Positions 18,736 to 28,566 are shown, numbered from the stretch's first letter. The stretch: DNA of 64,000 nt from Akkermansiaceae bacterium (GCA_018402445.1 JAGYIT010000012.1:22407-86406), one strand, 5' to 3'. Notes: generated by a model from the sequence alone, not told the origin. Numbers and translations are program-made.

Positions 18736-18823
18736 AATCATTTGGAGTCCCCGCTATTTAAATCCGGTTCATTCGCGGTTCAATCTTCCTTCCAACATTT
18801 CAGGCGGACGGGATTCACGTTTC

Positions 18824-18848
18824 TTCTATTATCCTTAAAGTAATAGAA
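18824..18848. promoter_or_regulatory. Candidate operator, site 3, upstream of the esterase operon
   Basis: TTCTATTA (18824-18831) and TAATAGAA (18841-18848) are perfect inverted 8-mers. The core, ATTATCCTTAAAGTAATAG, matches sites 9118-9136 and 16076-16094. It lies 122 bases before the first gene. The remaining 18736-18970 shows no gene. Confidence 0.75.
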
Positions 18849-18970
18849 GGCGGGAGACAAATCCCTGTCATTTCCATGGGTGGAGCGCAAGATCAGCTCC
18901 TCGCCCGCGTAGTTCCATGTAGAACCGCGCGCGCGCAGCTCATGTCCGCGACCCAATCCAACCCCAAATT

Positions 18971-20086
18971 ATGACCCACCATTCCCTACGTCTTCTCACC
19001 CTTGCGGCTTCGCTGGCCGTTTGTTCCACACCGCTGGCGGCCAAGACCGTGAAGGTCTTCATCCTCGCCGGCCAGTCCAACATGGAGGGCAAGGGCGATC
19101 CGACGCATCTTGTCACCCATAAGGACGATCCGCTGATCAAGCCCTGGTATGCCAGGGTCAAGGATGGCGAAGGCTGGGCGGTGCGAGACGATGTCTTCAT
19201 CACCTATCCCGTCAAAAGCAAGGGGGCGAAGCATGGCCCGCTGACGGTCGGCTACGGCACTCTTGGGGAGGACTCGATCGGGCCGGAGTTCGGCTTCGGC
19301 CATGTGGTCGGCGAGGCGTTCGACGAGCCGGTGCTGATCATCAAGACCGCATGGGGCGGCAAGAGCGTCTATCAGGACTTCCGCCCGCCCAGCGCGATGC
19401 CTAGCGACGAGGAACTCAGGGAAATGATCGCGGGGATGCAGAAGTCGTTCGATGCGATCACCCTGGCGAACGAGAAAAAGAAGACGGAAGGCAAGAAGCT
19501 CCAGAGGACGACGCCCGTGCCCACTCCCGATGAACTCAGGTCGTCCTTCGGCAAATACTACCGCAGCATGATCGAGAACGTGAAAAAGGAACTCGGTGAT
19601 TTTGAAAACAAGTTTCCCGAGCTGAAAGGTTACGAACCGGAACTCGCCGGTTTTGTCTGGCACCAGGGCTTCAACGACATGGTCCGCAAGGCCTATGCGC
19701 CGACGAAGTGGACCGAATACACCGGTTGGACGGCGGCGATGATCAAGGATCTGCGCAAGGATCTGGATGCGCCCGATCTGCCCGTGGCGATCGGCGAGTG
19801 CGGCACCGGCGGGGTCGAGGGTCGGGGCGATTTCCAAGCCGCCCAGGCCGCGATCGCCAAGCTCCCCGAGTTCAAGGGAAGCGTGGTTTTCGTCGAGACC
19901 GCCCAGCTTCTGGATCCGCTGGCCGTGCAGTGGTTCAAGGAAGACCTTTGGAAGAAGGGCGAGGAAGGGATGGCGAAGTGGAGCACAGTCGGCAGCGACC
20001 GCCCCTACCACTACTACGGCTCGGGCAAGACCTATTTCCTCAAAGGCGTGGCGTTCGGCGAGGCCATGGTGAAGCTGCAGAAATGA
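18971..20086 (+). CDS. Secreted SGNH/SASA-type carbohydrate esterase
   Basis: A 371-residue exported protein (signal peptide ending near PLAAKT) of the sialate O-acetylesterase/CE6-like family. Block I is FILAGQSNMEG with the catalytic serine; block III contains FVWHQGFNDM; the late GSDRPYHYYGSG carries the likely aspartate and histidine. Such enzymes remove acetyl groups from sialic acid, xylan or other glycans; the substrate is not evident. The charged insert at about 150-190 (lysine rich) is typical of longer relatives. It is the first gene of a probable operon with DUF6288 (50-base gap) and an FAD-dependent oxidoreductase, behind the site-3 operator. A longer relative lies at 28793-30289, also next to a DUF6288 gene. 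Confidence 0.82.
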   Translation: MTHHSLRLLTLAASLAVCSTPLAAKTVKVFILAGQSNMEGKGDPTHLVTHKDDPLIKPWYARVKDGEGWAVRDDVFITYPVKSKGAKHGPLTVGYGTLGEDSIGPEFGFGHVVGEAFDEPVLIIKTAWGGKSVYQDFRPPSAMPSDEELREMIAGMQKSFDAITLANEKKKTEGKKLQRTTPVPTPDELRSSFGKYYRSMIENVKKELGDFENKFPELKGYEPELAGFVWHQGFNDMVRKAYAPTKWTEYTGWTAAMIKDLRKDLDAPDLPVAIGECGTGGVEGRGDFQAAQAAIAKLPEFKGSVVFVETAQLLDPLAVQWFKEDLWKKGEEGMAKWSTVGSDRPYHYYGSGKTYFLKGVAFGEAMVKLQK

Positions 20087-20136
20087 TGATCCATCTTCCT
20101 GCGCACCATACACCTGAACACCCTGACCGATCCCTT

Positions 20137-22626
20137 ATGAAAATTTTGAAAACATTCCTTCTGTCCCTGGCGCTGGCCTCCTCGGGGGCTTTGGCAAACA
20201 CCCTGCCCGCCGGCAAGGACACCAAGGACATCATGCTCGGGGTGACCGGCCTGTTCGCCGCCATCAAGGGCGCGGAATTCCAGGTCACCGAAGTCACGCC
20301 CGACACCCCGGCGGCGGGGAAGCTTGAAAACGGTGACGTGCTGCTCGCAGTGAACGGCGAGTCGCTTGGGATACAGGATCCGCGCCATCCCATCGGCCTG
20401 GCGATCAATGCCGCCGAGGGCAAGGATGGGAAAATCACTTTCGACATCAAGCGCGGCGGTGCCAAGAAATCGGTTGCCATCCAGCTCGACCCCATCGGCA
20501 GCTACAGCGCGACGTATCCGATCGGTTGCAAGAAATCGCAGCGCATCATCGACCAAACCGCTGCCTTTATCCTCGCAAACGGCGGCCCGGGGGAAGGGAT
20601 CAACGGCAATCTTGAGGGACTTTTTCTCCTTTCCACCGGCGAAGAGAAATACCTGCCCGCCCTCGAAAAGTATGCCACCGCCCTCGCCGACAAGGGGCCC
20701 GGGACGAGCACCTGGATGATCGGCTACAGCGGTATTTTTCTCGGGGAATACTATCTCGCCACAGGCGACAAGCGGGTCCTTCCTGCCCTCAAGGACCGCT
20801 GCGATGCCCTGAGCAGAGGCCAGTTCTTTGATGGCTGGGGGCATGGGGTGAAGAGCTGCAACCCGGGCTACGTCACCGGTGGGGTGCTGAATGCGGCTGG
20901 TAATCAAGCGCTGACCACCCTGGTCCTTTCCCGTGAATGCGGGGTGGAGGTGAACCAGCATACCTACGACAGCGCCCTGCGCTTCTTCTTCCGCTTCGCC
21001 GGGCGGGGCGGCGTTCCCTACGGCAACCATCACCCGGAGTTGTGGTGGGCCTCGAATGGCAAGAACGGAGGCCTCGCCTCCGCCCTGACGCTGCTTCCGG
21101 ACAAGAAATTCCAGGCAGGCGCCCGGTTGCTCGCCTTGGCCGAGACCGACAGCTACTGGGGCTGCGAGGGCGGCCACGGATCGTGCTTCGGCAACCAGAC
21201 CTGGCGCAACATCGTCGATGCGCTCGTGATGGACGATCACCACGACTCATGGCGCCGCCATAAGGACCGGATGATCTGGTTCTACGAACTCTCGCGGATG
21301 CCGGGAGGAGGCTTCCGTGCGCCCTGGTATCCCGGACACGGCACCATCGGGAAGGCCCCGCTCCATCAGACCGGCCTCATTGCGATGGCCTACACCGCGC
21401 ACCTCCACAAGCTCCGCATCTGCGGCAAGCCGCGCACGAAGTTCAGTGGCCCCCACAGGGCCAGCTCGGTGGAGATCGCTCTCGAAACCGACGACTTCCA
21501 CCGCACCGACTTCATCGACGGAACGGTCATCGAGGAGCAGCCCCACGAGATCGCGGATGCATTCATGAAGCTCTACGACGAATCGGGTAACGAACTGCCG
21601 ATGAGGGGCCTTGCGGACAAAAACGACAAGCGCAAGAAGAGGGTGCCCGCGGCCTGGTATGCGAAGCTGATGCGCCACTACTCTCCCACGGTGCGCGAGT
21701 GGGCCGCCCACGGCCTCGGCTACCTCGGCGAGGAGGCGATTCCGGAGATCAAGAAGGCACTTGCGAGCAAGGACGGCCGCCTGCGGGTGGCGGGACTGGA
21801 TGCCATCAGCTGCGCCACCGGATGGAGCATTGGGAAAACGGAATCCAACATCACCCCTGAGATGATCAAGGAACACTTTCTCCCGGAGATCGTCGCCCCG
21901 CTCAACGATCCCGACGCCCCGATGTGGGAGAAGCGCCAGGCCCTCATGGCACTGAGCTGTGCCGCCCCGGCGTCGATCAAGGCCCATCTGGCTGCCGTGA
22001 AGCTCCAGCTCGGCGGGGACGATTGGTGGCTCAGGGCGGCGGCCTTCCACGTCATGCTTGCCCTCATCGACGACACCGAAGCCATCCGCTCGATGCTTCC
22101 CGCCATGCTTGCAAGCTATGATGCCGACACCTACCTCCCGAGCCGGCGATGGGGTGCCACGGACTTCTTCAAGAAAGCCATCGCGGCCAACCCCGAGGTC
22201 AAGGACGAGATCATCGCCGGTATGGCGAAGTCGCTCCGGACCATGGAGCTGCGCAATGGTATCGAGCGGTCCATCGACGTGAACAACACCTTCGAAACCC
22301 TCCGCTACATCGACATGAAGCGGCACCCGGAGCATGCCGAACCGTTCCTCCCTTCCATCGAACGAATCTATCCCGACCTCGAACCGCTCCCCGCAAGCTG
22401 GACAGTGGTCGGCGCCCGCTGGGGCAACATCGGCTTAGCCAAGGCCGCCGAGCTTCTCGGTGAGGACGGTCGCCCGTTCATCGAGAGCCTGAAACGCATC
22501 CGCCCCCAACTCGTGGCGCTCCAGAAGGATCGCAAGCAGGGCAAGACAACGAAGGACGCACTCGAGCGCCTCGACGAAGTGGTGACCGCGTGGGAGCAGA
22601 AGTTTGGAACCATCGAGGTGAAATAG
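20137..22626 (+). CDS. DUF6288 secreted protein with PDZ and HEAT-like repeats
   Basis: An 829-residue exported protein starting at ATG 20137 with signal peptide MKILKTFLLSLALASSGALA; the same frame is open further upstream, but only this start gives a signal peptide. Residues about 45-115 look like a PDZ domain (VTEVTPDTPAAGKLENGDVL). The middle (about 130-460) has an alpha/alpha-barrel pattern with repeated GWGHG and GNQ motifs, as in DUF6288. The end (about 490-800) is made of HEAT-like helices (WAAHGLGYLGEEAIPEIKKAL). The function of DUF6288 is unknown; a barrel of this type is often a glycosidase, lyase or terpene-cyclase-like fold. A paralogue lies at 24937-28566. Confidence 0.75.
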   Translation: MKILKTFLLSLALASSGALANTLPAGKDTKDIMLGVTGLFAAIKGAEFQVTEVTPDTPAAGKLENGDVLLAVNGESLGIQDPRHPIGLAINAAEGKDGKITFDIKRGGAKKSVAIQLDPIGSYSATYPIGCKKSQRIIDQTAAFILANGGPGEGINGNLEGLFLLSTGEEKYLPALEKYATALADKGPGTSTWMIGYSGIFLGEYYLATGDKRVLPALKDRCDALSRGQFFDGWGHGVKSCNPGYVTGGVLNAAGNQALTTLVLSRECGVEVNQHTYDSALRFFFRFAGRGGVPYGNHHPELWWASNGKNGGLASALTLLPDKKFQAGARLLALAETDSYWGCEGGHGSCFGNQTWRNIVDALVMDDHHDSWRRHKDRMIWFYELSRMPGGGFRAPWYPGHGTIGKAPLHQTGLIAMAYTAHLHKLRICGKPRTKFSGPHRASSVEIALETDDFHRTDFIDGTVIEEQPHEIADAFMKLYDESGNELPMRGLADKNDKRKKRVPAAWYAKLMRHYSPTVREWAAHGLGYLGEEAIPEIKKALASKDGRLRVAGLDAISCATGWSIGKTESNITPEMIKEHFLPEIVAPLNDPDAPMWEKRQALMALSCAAPASIKAHLAAVKLQLGGDDWWLRAAAFHVMLALIDDTEAIRSMLPAMLASYDADTYLPSRRWGATDFFKKAIAANPEVKDEIIAGMAKSLRTMELRNGIERSIDVNNTFETLRYIDMKRHPEHAEPFLPSIERIYPDLEPLPASWTVVGARWGNIGLAKAAELLGEDGRPFIESLKRIRPQLVALQKDRKQGKTTKDALERLDEVVTAWEQKFGTIEVK

Positions 22627-22692
22627 ATAGAACGCCAATATCAATATGAAGACACTTCTCGAAAATGAAGCCATCCCCGTCTGCCCCAGGCA

Positions 22693-24207
22693 ATGAACCC
22701 GACCAGAAGACACTTCATCACTGGCGCTGCGGCGGCATCGGTGCCGCTCATCGTTGCGCCCTCGGTATTCGGTCGTGGCAGCACTACCGCGCAGGACGCT
22801 GCCTATGAGGTCGTCGTTTATGGTGGATCCCCGAGCGGCTTGTCGGCGGCGGTTCAGGCGGCCCGGCTCGGCTCGCAGGTGGTCGTGATCGAGCCCTATC
22901 TCCACATCGGCGGAATGATGGCTGCGGGGCTGACCAGGACCGATTTGGGAGATGAGGAGACCACCGGGGGGCTGTGCCGGGAGTTTTTCGCACGGGTGGC
23001 GAAATACTACGAGACCCATGGCGTCAGGCGCGAACGTTACTACGACTTTGAACCTCACGTGGCGGGTATTGTCTGGCGGGAGATGCTCGAGGAAACCGGC
23101 AGAATCGTCGTCATCGAGCACACCCGTCTGACCAGATTGGAAAAGGACGGTGCCACGCTGAAGGCCATCTGGGTCCGACAACCGGATGGCGGCACTCGGC
23201 GGATCGCGGGAAAGGTGTTCGTCGATGCAACCTACGAGGGGGACCTCGCGGCGATGGCAGGGGCACCCTACAGGTTGGGCCGGGAGGAGAAGTCGGAGTT
23301 CCGGGAGCCCCATGGCCAGGACAAGCCCGACCGGTTGCTTCAAGCCTATTGCTTCCGCCTCACCGTCACTGACGATCCAGGGAACCGTGTGACGATCCGC
23401 AAGCCGGTGCGCTACCATCCGGAGGAGTTCGAACTGCTGGCAAGATACGTGAACGAAAAAGACATAACGCGCTTCGTCCCCGATTGCCTGTATGCACGGG
23501 AGAAGACGCGGGGCAAGGCGGATGGCAATGCCCAGTGGCGCTGCTGGGTTTCGACCGACTGGGCGAGCTTCCACCATGACTACCCGGAGGGGACGTGGGA
23601 GCGACGGCAGGAGATTTATGAGGAATACAAAAGGCGCACACTGGGCTGGTTCTATTTCCTCCAGCATGACCCGTCCGTACCCGAGGTGCTGCGCGAGGAC
23701 GCGTTGCGCTGGGGGTTGCCCAAGGATGAATACCGGGAGACCGAGCACATCCCGTTCATGCCCTACGTCCGCGAAGCGCGCCGCATCATGGGCGACCATC
23801 TGTTCACCGAGCTCGATGCCACAAGGGACACGATCAAACCGGACAGTATCGGCTGCGGTGGCTACCCGATCGACAGCCACCATGTGACCGACTATCACCC
23901 GGGCATTCTCCATCTCAAGCGTCCGCCGGGAAACGTCCAGATCCCGGTGCGCAAGGGTTACCAGATTCCCTACCGGATCCTGCTGCCGCGCAAACTCGAC
24001 AATGTCTTGGTCAGCCTATGCGTCTCTTCCACACACCTCGGCTACTGCACGCTGCGGATGGAGCCGGAATACATCAAAATGGGCCAGGCCGCAGGTGTCG
24101 CCGCCTACCTTTCCCATGCCGGCAACACCACTACCCGAAGGATCGATGTCCTCCGGCTGCAGGACACCCTGCGAAAGGCCGGTGCGATCCTCAACACCCG
24201 GCAATGA
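22693..24207 (+). CDS. FAD-dependent oxidoreductase (PF12831 type), exported
   Basis: A 504-residue protein with a Tat-like N-terminus (TRRHFITGAAAAS) and a dinucleotide-binding fold starting YEVVVYGGSPSGLSAAVQ at about residue 38. LHIGGMMAAGLTRTD and VFVDATYEGDLAAMAGAPYR are signatures of the FAD_oxidored family found in Planctomycetota and Verrucomicrobiota. These proteins are predicted to oxidise a small organic substrate, perhaps a sugar, using FAD; no substrate has been shown for this branch. It follows the DUF6288 gene by 66 bases and is probably its operon partner. A separate, longer member lies at 35465-37807. Confidence 0.8.
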   Translation: MNPTRRHFITGAAAASVPLIVAPSVFGRGSTTAQDAAYEVVVYGGSPSGLSAAVQAARLGSQVVVIEPYLHIGGMMAAGLTRTDLGDEETTGGLCREFFARVAKYYETHGVRRERYYDFEPHVAGIVWREMLEETGRIVVIEHTRLTRLEKDGATLKAIWVRQPDGGTRRIAGKVFVDATYEGDLAAMAGAPYRLGREEKSEFREPHGQDKPDRLLQAYCFRLTVTDDPGNRVTIRKPVRYHPEEFELLARYVNEKDITRFVPDCLYAREKTRGKADGNAQWRCWVSTDWASFHHDYPEGTWERRQEIYEEYKRRTLGWFYFLQHDPSVPEVLREDALRWGLPKDEYRETEHIPFMPYVREARRIMGDHLFTELDATRDTIKPDSIGCGGYPIDSHHVTDYHPGILHLKRPPGNVQIPVRKGYQIPYRILLPRKLDNVLVSLCVSSTHLGYCTLRMEPEYIKMGQAAGVAAYLSHAGNTTTRRIDVLRLQDTLRKAGAILNTRQ

Positions 24208-24282
24208 AAGCCATCACCACAAACCGAAGACGAATCTGCGCTCTCGCCCAAGATGCGCCCAACACGATTTCCTCATTCCCAA

Positions 24283-24418
24283 ACAACCCCGATTTCCCCG
24301 CCCTCCAATCTTCGCCGCCTACTTCGCTGAAGCTACGAAGGCCAAGAAGGCTACGACAGGCAAGCCGGTCCGACCCAATGGCTCTTTCAGGGGCCTCCCG
24401 CAGAAAGCAAATTCCTGC
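24283..24418 (+). repeat. Junction-associated repeat, copy 3
   Basis: Starts ACAACCCCGATTTCCCCGCC and ends with a 44-base block (24375-24418) identical to 42800-42843, containing GGCTCTTTCAGGGGCC and AGCAAATTCCTGC. The middle is longer than in the other copies. It stops exactly where the regulator fragment begins. Confidence 0.75.
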
Positions 24419-24665
24419 AGCCCGAACAGCGCGAAGGTCGGGGTCATCCGCCCGTTGAACCATTCAAGCAGCTCCCGGGAGCCGGCCCCCACTACCCACG
24501 CGTCGGCTTCCGTGCCCTCGTCAAAGCGGGCGATCCGCCTTAGATCCATGCCATCCCCAGCTCCCGCACCAGCTGGTTGATCCCTGGCATGGTCCCGCCG
24601 ACCGCGCCGATGGCGATCTGGCCGCGCAGGTGATCCGCAAGCTGCTGCACGGCGGATTTCGGGGT
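24419..24665 (-). pseudogene. Internally deleted remnant of a GntR/LacI-sensor regulator
   Basis: Reverse-strand translation gives PKSAVQQLADHLRGQI and GGTMPGINQLVRELGM, equivalent to residues about 5-43 of the regulator at 14990-16066. It joins directly to DLRRIARFDEGTEADAWVV through GRMTPTFALFG, equivalent to residues about 147-182. About 105 residues are missing; the joint lies where both ends encode LGM, so a short-homology deletion is likely. The fragment is cut off at its 3' end by repeat copy 3 and lacks most of the sensor, so it cannot be functional. It lies between two facing esterase/DUF6288 modules. Bases 24666-24884 show no gene. Confidence 0.8.
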
Positions 24666-24884
24666 CGGTTCTTTCGGATTGATATTTCAGGGATTGAAAG
24701 CTGCTGAATCCAACCCCTGACGTTGCTGCGATGGAGCGGCGGGATTGTGTCAGCCCTGCCTTGTGGGATTATGCTTGGCATGGCGGATGAAATCCGCCGC
24801 CACGTTCAGAGATCGAAGAAGCGCTTTGCTTTTTCAAAGAAACCGTTTTGGACGGGTGAGTTGTGCCGGTTGCTCAGGAGCGAC

Positions 24885-24914
24885 TTGTCCTTTGTCCGTT
24901 GTCTTGGACAACGG
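24885..24914. repeat. 30-base dispersed repeat at a gene end, copy 1
   Basis: Matches 33132-33161 at 27 of 30 positions. It contains CCGTTGTC and GGACAACGG, which pair into a hairpin. It lies 22 bases past the DUF6288 stop, followed by tandem GGACACC units (24916-24935). Confidence 0.6.
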
Positions 24915-24936
24915 CCACCGGACACCGGACACCGGA

Positions 24937-27900
24937 TCATGGTTTCTTCCCGGTGAGTTCGGCCAACCGCTTGGTGACCTCGGCGGGACTCACGCGATAC
25001 GTCCCGCCAAACACGGTGTCTTTTTCTTCTTTCGGCGCTTCCTTCAGCCACGCCTGCATGGCGGTGGATGCCTCGGCCGCCGCCTTCGGTGAGGACACGG
25101 CGAGTGGTGTCACGACTTTCTGCAGTTGGTCGCGGATCCCGGTGTACCATACGAAGTTCGCGGCGGTCGAATAGGTCTTGCACAGCCCGCGCGCGAGCAC
25201 GTGGGTGTCGGTGCCCGGTGCGGCGAGCTGGGCCTGCGCCAGTTCCGTGGCGGTCCCGATCGCGCGGAACATGAAGGTGCCCCGCTTGCGGTAGGCGACC
25301 GTGTCGAAGAACCCGCCCAGCGAGGCCGTGACCTGGCTGCTCTCGGGGTGGTCTTTGAATAGCTTGGCCGTCTCCCAGATCAGCAGCCAATGCGTCGCGG
25401 TATTGCTCTCGAAATGCTTGGCGGCCGCAGCGGCAACCGCCAGCCGGTCGGCGGGTTCGGTGAGTCTTGCGGTGTCGGCAAACTTGCCGGACCGATCCAA
25501 GGGTGCGCGGCCGATGTTGCGGTCGCTTGGCCACACCAGCGACAGCGCGACGAGGCGTTCGGACGGATCCTTGCTGGCAGCCATGCGTAGCGCCTCGGTG
25601 CGCAATGCGGCGGACTCGCCGCGGGTCTTCTTGAGCGTCGCCGACCAGGCCCGCAACTCGGCCAGGGGTTCCGGGCGGGCCGGTATGCCCTCACCGTTCG
25701 CCATGCCCGCTACGGCCTTGTCGATGGCCGCGGCGGAGACCGGCCCGAGCCGATAGATCAGCCGCCGCAGATGGAGGTTGGGGTGTGTCCACGCCGGATG
25801 ATCCATGTCGGGCACCTTGGCAAAGCACCGGCAGAGCCCTGACACAAGCTGGGGTGTCCGCTCCACCTGGTCATCAAACTGGAGGTCGATCACATCCAAG
25901 CCGTTAGACATCATCCCGTTGGAGAACATGCCCCGCGTGTCGGGCGACGTCTCGTCGAGCACGGCGGCGATCTCGGGGAGTGAGCCGCGGGCATCCGGCG
26001 TCTTCGCCACACTGGACACTCCCTGCATCGCAGCGCCGAGCACGCGGATATCGTTGTTGCCAAGCTTGGCGGCAATCACGGTCCGCAGGACCGGCACCAT
26101 CAGTTCCGGCTGTGCCTTGAGTCGCGCCACGGCGGTATTGACCGCGGCCTCGCGGGCTTTGATGTCTTCCAAGCGGGCGATGCTCGTCAGGAGCTTCGAC
26201 AAGTCTTCGCCGCTTGCCATGGGGCTGGCTGCCCGCGCCAATGCCACGCCTACCGCCGGGTCTTCCGTCGCGATGCGCGACGCCGCCAGCTTGGCCAACT
26301 CCTGCTGCGTGGCGGCATCGAGCAGTTCCCGCGTGTTCATCTCGGCGATGGCATCCCACGCGCCGACACGGATACCGGTATGCGTATCGGCAACGAGCTG
26401 TTTGACCAGACGGATTGCTTCGTCGCCGCCACCGGCCAGGGCCTGGAATGCCGTCTGGGCGCCCATCCAGTCCGGATAGGCAAGGTAGCGCGCGATCTCC
26501 TTCGGGCTTTTGCCCTCGAAGAACCAGGCCACGCCCTGGCGGTGCTGCTCCCATGTCCCAGACCAGCCATTCCGCCGGTTGTTGCCGTAATCCGCTTTAT
26601 GCAGCACTGCCTCCGTACCTTTGCCCCGGGCCGGCGCAAAGGCCGTCTCAAGCGTGGTCGGTTTGTCGATGACCGCACCCTTCAGGGCCAACCTGTTCTC
26701 GCCTTTCCGCAGCAGGCTCGTGGCCTTCCTGCCCAGTTGCAGCGTCTGCAGCTCTTGCCGGTAGTTAGCGACCTTCGGAAAGGTGGCCACACAACTGCCA
26801 TTGAGCCACAACTCCCCTGCCATTTGAGCGGGTACAGTGACCCTGTATTGCTCATAGAATTTCGGGTCATTCTCACACGTGAATACGGCTTCCGCCATTT
26901 CCGTTGCGGATTTGACCTGCGGCACGGTGAAATTCGACACATCCCATGCCAACTCTTTCGGTGCCGGCGCCACAGGCTGTGGCTTTTGCGCAACGCTCTC
27001 CGGCGGCAGTGTTGAGGCGGCCGGCAGCGACGCCACGGGGAAGAGCGGCTTGGTGCCCTTGGCCGCACCGGCGATGCGCAGGCGTTTGTTCGCCATCGCA
27101 AACGTCATGCCCACGGCAGCCGTGTTGCGACCGTAGCGGTTCTGGGCGAGGTTCCTGAGCGAACCGTCGCGCTGGCGGGACAGCTCGTAGAACCACAGCA
27201 TGTTGTTGGCGTACATCTTGTATTCCGCCTCGGGTGCCAGAAACGCCCCGACGCTCGACCAAGCGATCGCGAAGATGCGTTCGGCGTGTCCGGCCAAGCG
27301 CGAGCGATACAGATAACAGGTGTGACGGGCGTCACGGGTCGCGACGGCCTCTTCACCGAGCAGGTGGAACAGCACCGCGCGGGTGCAGATTTGGCCGTTT
27401 TCGTACATGTTGCCCACTGTGTTGTATCGCGCCACGCCCGGCGCGTGGTCGCCGTAGGCGCCGTAGGAAGCGATGAACCGGCCGGAAAGCTTCACTGCCC
27501 GGGCCATGACCTTGGAATCCACCTCCACGCCGCATTCCCCGGCGAGGATCAATCCGATGAGGCAGGTCTGCCCCACGTTGTTCATGATGCCATACCCGCC
27601 CGGCACTCCGTGACCCCAGCCACCGCAGAGCACCTGGTTCTTCTCCAGCGCGCGGACATGTCCGCAGATGGCCGGCAGCACCTCCTGGTCGCCGGTGAGC
27701 AGGTGGTATTCGCACAACGAGATCAGCTTGTAGCCCGCGCCCCAGTTGCTGCCCACGGTCTCGGCCGTGGATGCTTTGCGCAGGCGATCCCGAACGAGGG
27801 CGATTGCCTGTTCATCGCCGCAGGCCATGAGGAACAGATCCATCCAGAACGTGTCGTCCCCCTCCTTCATCACGTGGGCCACGGCGTCGGCGGCGATTTG

Positions 27901-28566
27901 CCGGGCGCGTTCGCCAGCGTAGGGATCCGCTTCATCGTAAGGGGTGGCGACCGGCAGCGTGATCGTCACATCGACCATCGCGCCGTCCCGGCCGACATGC
28001 AGCGTCAGTTTGCCGCCGTGCGCCTCGGTCTGAGCTGCGGCGATTGCATAGCCCATCGGCACGCGCGGATCCTCCCACTCCGGAATAACCCGTCCGTTCA
28101 CGGCGAAAATGACATCATCGACCGCCAGCCCGCCGGCCGCGGCAGGAGTGTCCGGAGTGACGGCGGTCACCGTCAATTCCGGGCGCCCATCCACGTCGAT
28201 GACCTCGGCCCCGAGGATACCCAAAGGGAATGTCGTCGCGCGCGGGCGGCCGATCAACGAGACCTTTCCATACTTGGCTGCCAGCGCGTCGCGATCCGCC
28301 TTGGAGAGTGATGCGGGTGGCTGGGAGTAGTAGGCGCGCCAATCACGCTGCGTCGCCGCAAACTCGGCGGGCGTGGCGGTTTTGCCGAGCGTGCTTGATT
28401 CAAACACGTCGAACACAGCGGCTTGGGTGTTGCGAACGGCAGCGAGCGTTTCCTTCACCTCCGGGGCGAGGGTGGGCCCGGCACCGTGGCAGGGAGTCAT
28501 CGCGGCCAGCAACGCCGTGGTCAGGCAAAGTCCGATTCGGTTTGTTTTACGTGGGAGGTTTGTCAT
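24937..28566 (-). CDS. DUF6288 secreted protein with PDZ and HEAT-like repeats (long paralogue)
   Basis: A 1209-residue exported protein starting at ATG 28566, which gives a signal peptide (IGLCLTTALLAAMTPCHGA). Residues about 120-200 form a PDZ-like domain (VTAVTPDTPAAAGGLAVDDV), nearly the same wording as in the shorter paralogue at 20137. A DUF6288 barrel follows, with GGWGHGVPGGYGIMNNVGQT and later MLWFYELSRQRDGSLRN. A region about 590-690 looks like an inserted beta-sandwich, with a long helical HEAT-like C-terminus. It probably acts in the periplasm or outside. It is the downstream partner of the esterase at 28793 (226-base gap), mirroring the order in the other module. Reaction unknown. 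Confidence 0.75.
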   Translation of the reverse strand: MTNLPRKTNRIGLCLTTALLAAMTPCHGAGPTLAPEVKETLAAVRNTQAAVFDVFESSTLGKTATPAEFAATQRDWRAYYSQPPASLSKADRDALAAKYGKVSLIGRPRATTFPLGILGAEVIDVDGRPELTVTAVTPDTPAAAGGLAVDDVIFAVNGRVIPEWEDPRVPMGYAIAAAQTEAHGGKLTLHVGRDGAMVDVTITLPVATPYDEADPYAGERARQIAADAVAHVMKEGDDTFWMDLFLMACGDEQAIALVRDRLRKASTAETVGSNWGAGYKLISLCEYHLLTGDQEVLPAICGHVRALEKNQVLCGGWGHGVPGGYGIMNNVGQTCLIGLILAGECGVEVDSKVMARAVKLSGRFIASYGAYGDHAPGVARYNTVGNMYENGQICTRAVLFHLLGEEAVATRDARHTCYLYRSRLAGHAERIFAIAWSSVGAFLAPEAEYKMYANNMLWFYELSRQRDGSLRNLAQNRYGRNTAAVGMTFAMANKRLRIAGAAKGTKPLFPVASLPAASTLPPESVAQKPQPVAPAPKELAWDVSNFTVPQVKSATEMAEAVFTCENDPKFYEQYRVTVPAQMAGELWLNGSCVATFPKVANYRQELQTLQLGRKATSLLRKGENRLALKGAVIDKPTTLETAFAPARGKGTEAVLHKADYGNNRRNGWSGTWEQHRQGVAWFFEGKSPKEIARYLAYPDWMGAQTAFQALAGGGDEAIRLVKQLVADTHTGIRVGAWDAIAEMNTRELLDAATQQELAKLAASRIATEDPAVGVALARAASPMASGEDLSKLLTSIARLEDIKAREAAVNTAVARLKAQPELMVPVLRTVIAAKLGNNDIRVLGAAMQGVSSVAKTPDARGSLPEIAAVLDETSPDTRGMFSNGMMSNGLDVIDLQFDDQVERTPQLVSGLCRCFAKVPDMDHPAWTHPNLHLRRLIYRLGPVSAAAIDKAVAGMANGEGIPARPEPLAELRAWSATLKKTRGESAALRTEALRMAASKDPSERLVALSLVWPSDRNIGRAPLDRSGKFADTARLTEPADRLAVAAAAAKHFESNTATHWLLIWETAKLFKDHPESSQVTASLGGFFDTVAYRKRGTFMFRAIGTATELAQAQLAAPGTDTHVLARGLCKTYSTAANFVWYTGIRDQLQKVVTPLAVSSPKAAAEASTAMQAWLKEAPKEEKDTVFGGTYRVSPAEVTKRLAELTGKKP

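Noticed and set aside
19708..20136. An upstream extension of the DUF6288 frame over the esterase gene
   Set aside because: The extension overlaps a well supported esterase gene in another frame, and only ATG 20137 gives a signal peptide.
24723..25092. Short + strand frames between the regulator remnant and the long DUF6288 gene
   Set aside because: They overlap the 3' end of the DUF6288 gene and show no conserved pattern.
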